A stretch of DNA of 64,000 nt. Source: Anthonomus grandis grandis. Lineage: Eukaryota > Arthropoda > Insecta > Coleoptera > Curculionidae. Position 1 is the first letter of the stretch, and each line of letters begins with the position of its first letter. Of the stretch, positions 57,563 through 64,000 are shown piece after piece. Under the pieces are notes generated by a model. That model ran no database searches. It was not told where the DNA came from and worked only from the letters and a program-made list of their open reading frames with translations. The position numbers were made by a program, and so were the translations under genes. The DNA is taken from contig NC_065567.1 of the NCBI RefSeq assembly GCF_022605725.1, positions 40,341,127 through 40,405,126 of the forward strand, read 5' to 3'.

Positions 57563-59302
57563 TTAGGGCAAGGTCAACTCTGTGGAGTCCTCGGGGGAGT
57601 CATCAGGATGAACGGCAGGTCTTCTTCTGGGGAGGATGCCGCTGAGTCCAAAGTTTTGGAGTTTGCGGTTATGAATTCTCGAGCTTGATGGGAAGTCATC
57701 TGTCGAAGTGGTACTCATCGTTAGCATCGGTTGTCTCTTGCGTTTACATTTTATCCAAATGTAAATGGCAACGAAAAGGACAATTAGGGTGATTGAAGTA
57801 ATAGTAAACCAGGAGATGTGTTGATTTATTGAAGGTTGTTGTATCATTTGTTCCAAATTTTCAGAGTATTGATCCAGTTTGTGTTGAGCAATATTGAGAT
57901 CGTCTGTATCGATCTTATTTAGTTTTAAAGGTTGAAGATCTGGGATATATTTTTTAGTTGGTAAATGCTCACAACATTTGTAGGGAATAAGTACGGGCTG
58001 ATTTTTATAGCTGATATTTTGATAGGTTTCAACAATATATTTTGCTTGAACTCTGGTGCTACCAATGAAGGCTGTACTAGAGGGTTGAAGTTGCGGGATA
58101 CTATTTAGATTAGCGATACTAAAGGAGGGTTCTTTTCCTATACATTTAATGGTGATGGGTAGTGGATCAGACAGTGGAATCAACCATAAGTTTTGGTCTA
58201 TATTTTGGACGTTATAACCTTTGGCTAGGAGAACGTTAACTTGGCAGGTTTGTGGTAATAGTTGGGCGTTTTGCTTCAAGAGTTGTGCTTCACAAATTGC
58301 ATCTCTATCGATTGGATGAGGTAGTGTGTCCAGGCAGATTTCCTGACTTCGTCCTAAGCTATTACAGTGTTCCAAATTTTGCAAAGAAACGTAAAGTATC
58401 GAATCATCATTTCCCGCAATATATTTCTGTGTTATTGAAATGATGTGATGAAATTCAGTTCTATTATCTGATATAGGTATAAGTTTCTGGTTCTACAAGA
58501 GGAATTTTAAGAATCAAAACTATTTTCGAGTCAGATTGATATGCTTCTAATTCAATTATGGTGAGATATTGAGCAATATTACATGAATAGACTGGTAAGG
58601 GCAGATTGTTTTTATTTATTGCTTGAGAGATTTGTTTAGGAGAGCTGATCAAATCAATTGGCGTGATAATGAAACTATGTAGAATTTTTAGTCGTGCAAT
58701 GGTGATAGCATTTAGAGATTCACAAGTGTCAAGAACTCCTATTTTCGCAGCATAATAACTCGTAGTATCAGTAAGATAGAATCTTTGATGGTTTTAGAAT
58801 TTAAGTTCTTAATTACAGAAGTAGTAACCGATATTTGATTTTTCATCAGGGATTTAATTTGCGTTTCGTCACAGGCAATTTTTTCGATGCAACTATTGAA
58901 GTATTCACCATCAGAGGCATCTAGGTTACCAGTAATGGATTTCCAGATGGTACCAATTCCGTTTATAAAACCACTTTTTTCTCTGAAGGAATAATTTTTG
59001 GTGTCGGCAATGATTTCTTTAAATTTTAAATTTACTGAGTCGGAAATTTGGCTAAGAAGACTTATGTGGGTTTGGACTTCTGTTTTAAAAATAGTCATTT
59101 TAGGGGTCTGTACATTGTAAAAATTATCTAATAGATGGTTTAAAATAATTTCGTTCTTTGATATTGCTTGTTTTATTGTAGGTAAGTCTTTATAGACTAA
59201 GAGAGTCCATTTGTTATTTGAAATTTTTATGTTTCCCTCTTCATGGAGAAAGATTCCTATGGTGTTGTTTATAGGGGTTAGGAATGTTTGGGATATGGAC
59301 AT
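57563..59302 (-). pseudogene. env: Env of the second errantivirus (broken)
   Basis: Three minus-strand pieces (59302-58739, 58652-58464, 58384-57563) in different frames. The first contains the Gly-Ile-rich fusion region and the LDASDGEY block. The last contains a Cys-rich stretch, a transmembrane helix (about 57810-57740: ITLIVLFVAIYIW) and a Ser/Pro-rich tail. The furin-type site is altered. This is a gypsy-type Env, not usable as it stands. Confidence 0.8.
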
Positions 59303-59582
59303 TGCGAACAGGCCGCAGAATCTGAAAAGAAGTAAATTTATTCAGAGTAGGGTTTTAATCTGTCGAAATTAATTTTTGAAAATTGGTTTGTGTCGAGGTT
59401 TAATAGTTTTGCGGAGTTTTGGAAAATTTCAATTATTTCGAAAGGGCCATTAAAAAGGTTTTCAGCATTAGACTTAATTTGAGATTCTTTCACTGTTTTG
59501 ATACATGTTCATTGTGTATTGCCTTTGCTTTTTCCTTTTGTGTTTCAGTTCTTTGGCGGGCTTGTTTATAGTAAAAGTCCAT

Positions 59583-62500
59583 TCAATTATTAAGATCTCT
59601 AACATATTTAGATATTAGTTCTTTTTGATTGTATAAATTTTCAGGGGACCGACTTGAAGTATGTCCGAAAATGAGTTCATATGGAGTAAATCCATGCGTT
59701 TTATTGCGAGTATTATTGTAACATATTTCCGCATAGGGTAGTACTTGAAAAGGATGTTCATCGGGGTTATCGGCGTAGTTAGCACGAATCATTTCGGAAA
59801 GGGTTGCATGAAATCGTTAAATAGATCCGTTTGATTGGGGATGACTAACACTAGAGAATGTTAATTTGATGTCAAATAAGCGACAAAGATCTTTTAGCAA
59901 CGTGTTGTTAAATTCGGGTCCGTAATCGCAATGTATCGACTATGGTCTTAGCCGTTTTATTTTCAATAGGGTAGGCTTGTGTAAACTTGGTTAGTTCATC
60001 TCGAATTGTTAATGCGTGGTTTCTTGTTGGGTACTCGAAAACGTCGATGTTAATTCTTTCAAAAGGGGTCTTCGGGGTTTCTATTAAAACTAATGGTTTA
60101 CTTAAGTTTTTCCGGCAAATTTTGGTTTTTTGGCATGTTTCACAATTTTTCAGAAATTGCTCGACATCTTTAGAAAGATGGGACCAAGTGTATTTTTCTT
60201 TGATTCGTCTTATGGTTTCGTTGATTCCTCGGTGGAGATTCGCTTTTCCCCGGTGATAATGATCTAGAATTTCTGGTATTTCATCTTTGTCTGGGGTTCG
60301 AACTAAATCGTCGCAAATTCTTATTTTAATTTCTTTGTCGGCAAATATAAAGCTAAATAATTCTAAAATGGGTAGTTCTAAATTGTTTTCTATACAGTAA
60401 GTTTCAGTCATCAAATTCGTGTCTATCCCTATATAATGTATAAAATAGATGTGGAACTACTGTTTCCAGGTTATAAGGTAGTAGAACTATGAAGTATTTC
60501 CTATTCTTAACTGATTTGCTATGGACGATGTTAATACTAGAAGATCTGATATCAAAGTGTTCTTCAAGTATATCTTCCATTATTTCATGATGTAAGTTTT
60601 GTAATTTATTTTGCCAAAAAAGGAAATTATATTTTTAAAGGGATTTATCTAAGAGTTGGTTATTTGATATTTCTATTTTGGAATAATCTAGTAAAGATGT
60701 CATCTTGTAAAGTTTTGTAAATTTATTATATTTTTGTACCATATACTCTTCGGTTTCTTCGAAATCATCTGTAGCAGGGAGACATGGGTTTTCTTCTTCT
60801 TCTCTCTTTTCTTCTTTAGATGTATTTTCATTGGATGCAAAAACCTTTATTTTGGATTGCATCGAGACACATTCTTCAAAATAATTAATTCTTATTCTGG
60901 AGAGGGCATCGGCATTCTTATTTATTTTTCCGTGTTTGTGTTCGATATGGTATGTGTATTCCGCAAGTTTTAGACGCCATCTAGCTAATCTGCTACCTGG
61001 ATCTTTGATAGAAAATAGCCAAGTTAGAGGTCGATGATCAGTTATTAAAGTGAATTTTCGGCCAAAGAAATAAGGGCGGAAGTGTTTAACAGCCTATACG
61101 ATAGCGAGTAGTTCTCTTTCGATGGTTGAGTATTTGGTTTCAGCGCTACAGAGGGTTCTCGAGGCAAATGCTATTGGAAGGTCTTTGCCAATGGGCCCTT
61201 GGGAAAGGACAGCACCTATTGCAAATGCGCTCGCATCGGTAGTAAGTAAGAAAGGTTTCTTGGTAAAGGGTCTAAAATTAATGCTTGTTTTAATTCGTTA
61301 AAGGATATTTTGCATTCTGAATCGAAGAAAAATTTTGTATCTTTTTGAAGTAACTTGGTGAGTGGTTTCGAGATCTTGGCAAAGTTGGGTATGAAGCGAC
61401 GATAATAACCGGCGAGACCTAAGAAAGATTTTATCTCTTTTGGTGTTTTACGTTCCGGGAAGTTTTGAATACAGTCGACTTTAGAAGGGTTAGGTTTAAC
61501 ACCATCTTTAGTGACTAGGTGTCCTAGGTATGCGACTTCTTTGCGGAGGAATTCGCATTTGTCCGGTTGAATTTTTAGGTTTGCTCGTCGAAGATGTAAT
61601 ACTTCTTTAAGACGTTCAAGATGTTCGTGAACGGTGGGAGAATAGATAATAATGTCGTCCATGTAGACTAGACAACGTTCATTATGGATGCCCAAAAGGA
61701 TGTTGTCCATGACACGTTGGAATGTGGACGGGGCATTTTTTAAGCCGAATGGCATACGAATGAATTCGTAATGGCCATTGTCTACTGAGAAAGCCGTTTT
61801 GGGAATATCTTTTGGATCTATCTCGATCTGATGGAAACCAGAAGCAAGGTCGAGAGTGGAGAAATATTGGCATTTTCCTAATTGATCCAATAGGTCAGAT
61901 ATGTTCGGTAGAGGGTATTTGTCATCTACGGTGAATTCGTTTAATTTCCTGTAATCGATGACGACACGCCATTTTTGTTTTCCTGACGCATCCAATTTCT
62001 TAGGTACAACCCAAACAGGTGAAGACCAGGGTGATGATGATGTCGTATGATGCCTTGGTCTAACATTTTTCCTACCTATGTTTTCCCTTCTTCTTTATGG
62101 ATTTGTGGGTACCTATAAGATTTGGTAAAGATCGGTCTGGTGTTATTGGTTTCGATTACATGTTTAACTTCGTTGGTAAATGTTAAGGTGTCTCCTTCGA
62201 GATAGAAAATATCTTCAAATTCCAAGCAGATTTCTATTATAGCTTCTTCTTCTTCCGGGTTAAGATGTTCAGTTCTTAATTGATCTTTTATAATATGCCT
62301 TCTGTCTATTGGTTCGGGTATGACATTGTCTTGTGCATTGAGGCTCATGATTGGATTCGATGAATCTAAAGTTTCTACGGTTAAATCGGAGAAATTTATT
62401 GTCTTAGGAATTGCATTTGCATTAATTCACCTTTTTCATTGACGTGTATTAGGGCATGAGGAAGCCTAACGTTTACTTTTTCTTGTCCTAATAAGACAGC

Positions 62501-62960
62501 ATCGGTATTCGAAAGATGACATTTTAATTTAAACATTTTTTCGGTGCGTGCGTCAATTGAAATGGTATTTGAAGAGGGTTGAACTTCGGATGGAAGGGTG
62601 TTGGAAGTTGCTTTATGCAAGGGTATTGTTTTAAAATTTGTAAAAAGTTGTTTTGTATTCAAATCAATTGTGCATTGATAATGTTCTAGAAAATCAAGAC
62701 CTAAAATTCCATCGAATTCTATGTCCAGGTTAAAAATGAAAACTTTATGCGGGTCTTTTGCATTAAAAGAAACTAGAGTGGATTCGGTAATTTGCAATTT
62801 TTGGTTGGTTATGCCTTGTATGGTAATATTTTCTTTAAATCTATGGGAGAATTGTGTTGCAATATGTTTTTTGAAAATCGATATTCCTGCTCCCGTGTCT
62901 ATTAAAAGTTTAAAGGTATTGGAAGCATCTTTAATGTAATATAAATTTTTCGCATTGACG
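59583..62960 (-). pseudogene. pol: Pol of the second errantivirus (broken)
   Basis: Protease: LLIDTGAGISIF near 62900, continuing to 62396. RT: 62348-62076, a frame change, then 61995-61216 with MPFGLKNAPSTFQRVM and YMDD near 61650. RNase H: LLTTDAS... near 61240, with a stop near 61092 (AIV-stop-AVKHF), and TDHRPLTW near 61040. Integrase: zinc domain with HRGIN and CETCQKTK (60414-59908), NIDVFEYP (first Asp), then a frame change to a segment with the second Asp and the final block (59792-59583). There are at least four lesions. Confidence 0.85.
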
Positions 62961-62973
62961 GTAAGAAGTGGAT

Positions 62974-64000
62974 TTAGAGAAACTTTTGTTCGGGGAAGTT
63001 CAGGTGTGGGTTCAAGTCGTCTAGGTTCAATGTTTGAATAGTATTTTGGATGTATAATGGGTTTTTGTCTTCCGGAGGGTGGTTTTGATCTGAAAGTGCC
63101 CGAAAATTTTGGTAGTCGCTTTCAGGTATTACGGTGTCTTGACTAATTTCCTCGTTCTGGTTATTATAAGAACAATAATTCTGATCCTCTTCTAAGTGGG
63201 ATTCTTGATTATTATGATATTCGTTGGAGTCTCGTATATCAGAATTAATAGAATTCATATGATGGGTACGATGTTGATTGTTGTCTACATAGTTTGGATT
63301 TTTCTGAATACCGAAAAAACGGAAGGGGTATTGAGTTGAGCTAGGTTGAGGTCGTTTGTAATGAGTCTGCGTTGGTGAAAAGCGTTCAGCTTGTGGCTGG
63401 TGTATACTCGTATTCGGTCTTTGTTGCATACTCTGGTTATGAATATTATTATTGTTATAAGAATAATTAGATCGCTGTGTTTGAGAAACGCGACAGTCAT
63501 TGGTATAGTGTCCTATACGGCCACAATTATAACATTTAGGTGGTTGAAGTAAAGGTCTTCTAATAGTTTGTTGTTGAGGTTTTGGAAGTATGACCGCCCT
63601 AGGGGAAGGTTTCTGGGTTTCAAAATAAGAGAGTTGCAGTTCTCTACGAATTCTCGATTGAGCATCTAAAAGATCTCTTGGATTTCCTGCACGAATGATT
63701 TGGCCTAATCTAGGTTCCAAACCAGTAAGAAGGGTATTTAGAGCCATAGTATCTATTAGATTGCTTTGAGCAAGTTTTTGATCAGCATTTAGTAAAGATT
63801 TTTGTATGGAAGCATAAAAATGCATGAGTTTAGAATTTCTAAGCGATTGAAAAATGTAAGAGGGGATTCATTTGAGAGTTGCCTAAGTCGTTGTAGGTCT
63901 TGAATAAGAGACGATAAATCTCTAGAATCTCCAAAATGAAGATTAAGAAGTTGCTTTATCTCTGCATACGATTTGTTGAATTTATTAGTTGGGCAGCTCT
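62974..64000 (-). pseudogene. gag: Gag of the second errantivirus (broken, partial)
   Basis: From the window edge it reads YAEIKQLLNLHFGDSRDL and ESPLTFFNRLEILNS, shifts frame near 63826, and continues in 63825-62974 (ASIQKSLLNADQKLAQSNLI). It has a zinc knuckle CYNCGRIGHYTNDC near 63495-63535 and an Asn/Gln-rich C-terminus. The zinc knuckle is absent from the Gag at 46181, showing that the two viruses belong to different lineages. Confidence 0.8.

Larger units (their letters stand above)
57217..64000 (-). mobile_element. Second errantivirus, defective, cut by window edge
   Basis: Order on the minus strand: gag (from beyond 64000), protease/RT/RNase H/integrase, env, polypurine tract (57521-57532), LTR. 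The Env fusion region and Pol motifs mark it as gypsy-type, clearly different from the provirus at 45453. Many frameshifts and stops make it an older, dead copy. Confidence 0.88.

Overview
The window looks like insect nuclear DNA. It is AT-rich, has spliceosomal GT-AG introns, and carries errantivirus (insect gypsy-type) proviruses plus Tc1/mariner, hAT, Jockey, DIRS and Penelope relics. I see nothing bacterial. A beetle is possible but unproven. Most of the window is transposable-element debris laid over what seems to be the 3' end of one plus-strand host gene: two exons at 8592-8769 and 12242-12305, in phase, ending in a stop.

Left part (1-20,700): a Tc1 transposase scrap at the edge, a non-LTR RNase H relic, and then a 3.5-kb DNA transposon (2601-6136). 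That transposon has near-perfect 31-bp terminal inverted repeats, clusters of subterminal repeats and a five-exon gene for an RNase-H-like protein of the type I associate with DUF7869. It is my best candidate for a poorly described system. Next come a minus-strand non-LTR RT scrap, a DIRS Gag scrap, the two host exons, a hairpin repeat, a Tc1 relic, an LTR-retrotransposon gag relic, a foldback MITE and a long degenerate Jockey-like element.

Middle (20,700-34,200): a decayed Ty3/gypsy element (Gag, protease/RT, integrase) is split inside its RNase H region by a 2.67-kb mariner-like element with ~550-bp terminal inverted repeats. After it comes a non-autonomous hAT element with a perfect 8-bp target duplication, which itself contains a long-TIR MITE flanked by TATA. 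About 7 kb of AT-rich sequence without recognisable genes follows (34.2-41.5 kb).

Right part (41,560-64,000): a Russian-doll nest. A minus-strand DIRS-type retroelement (gag, RT, RNase H and the tyrosine-recombinase N-terminus at 53.9-56.5 kb; the recombinase C-terminus at 41.6-42.3 kb) is split by a mariner-like element (42,792-53,862). That element is split by a 5'-truncated Penelope-like copy with a 12-bp target duplication (45,237-53,656). That copy is split by a complete errantivirus (45,453-53,137) with apparently identical 223-bp LTRs, a 4-bp target duplication (GTTC), a tRNA-Ser-type primer site, and open gag, pol and env. The window ends in a second, broken errantivirus on the minus strand (57,217 to beyond the edge).

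The working unit with most biological weight is the intact provirus: gag and pol joined by a probable -1 frameshift, and env placed for expression from a spliced RNA. Everything else with coding potential, apart from the two host exons, is a broken copy of a mobile element.
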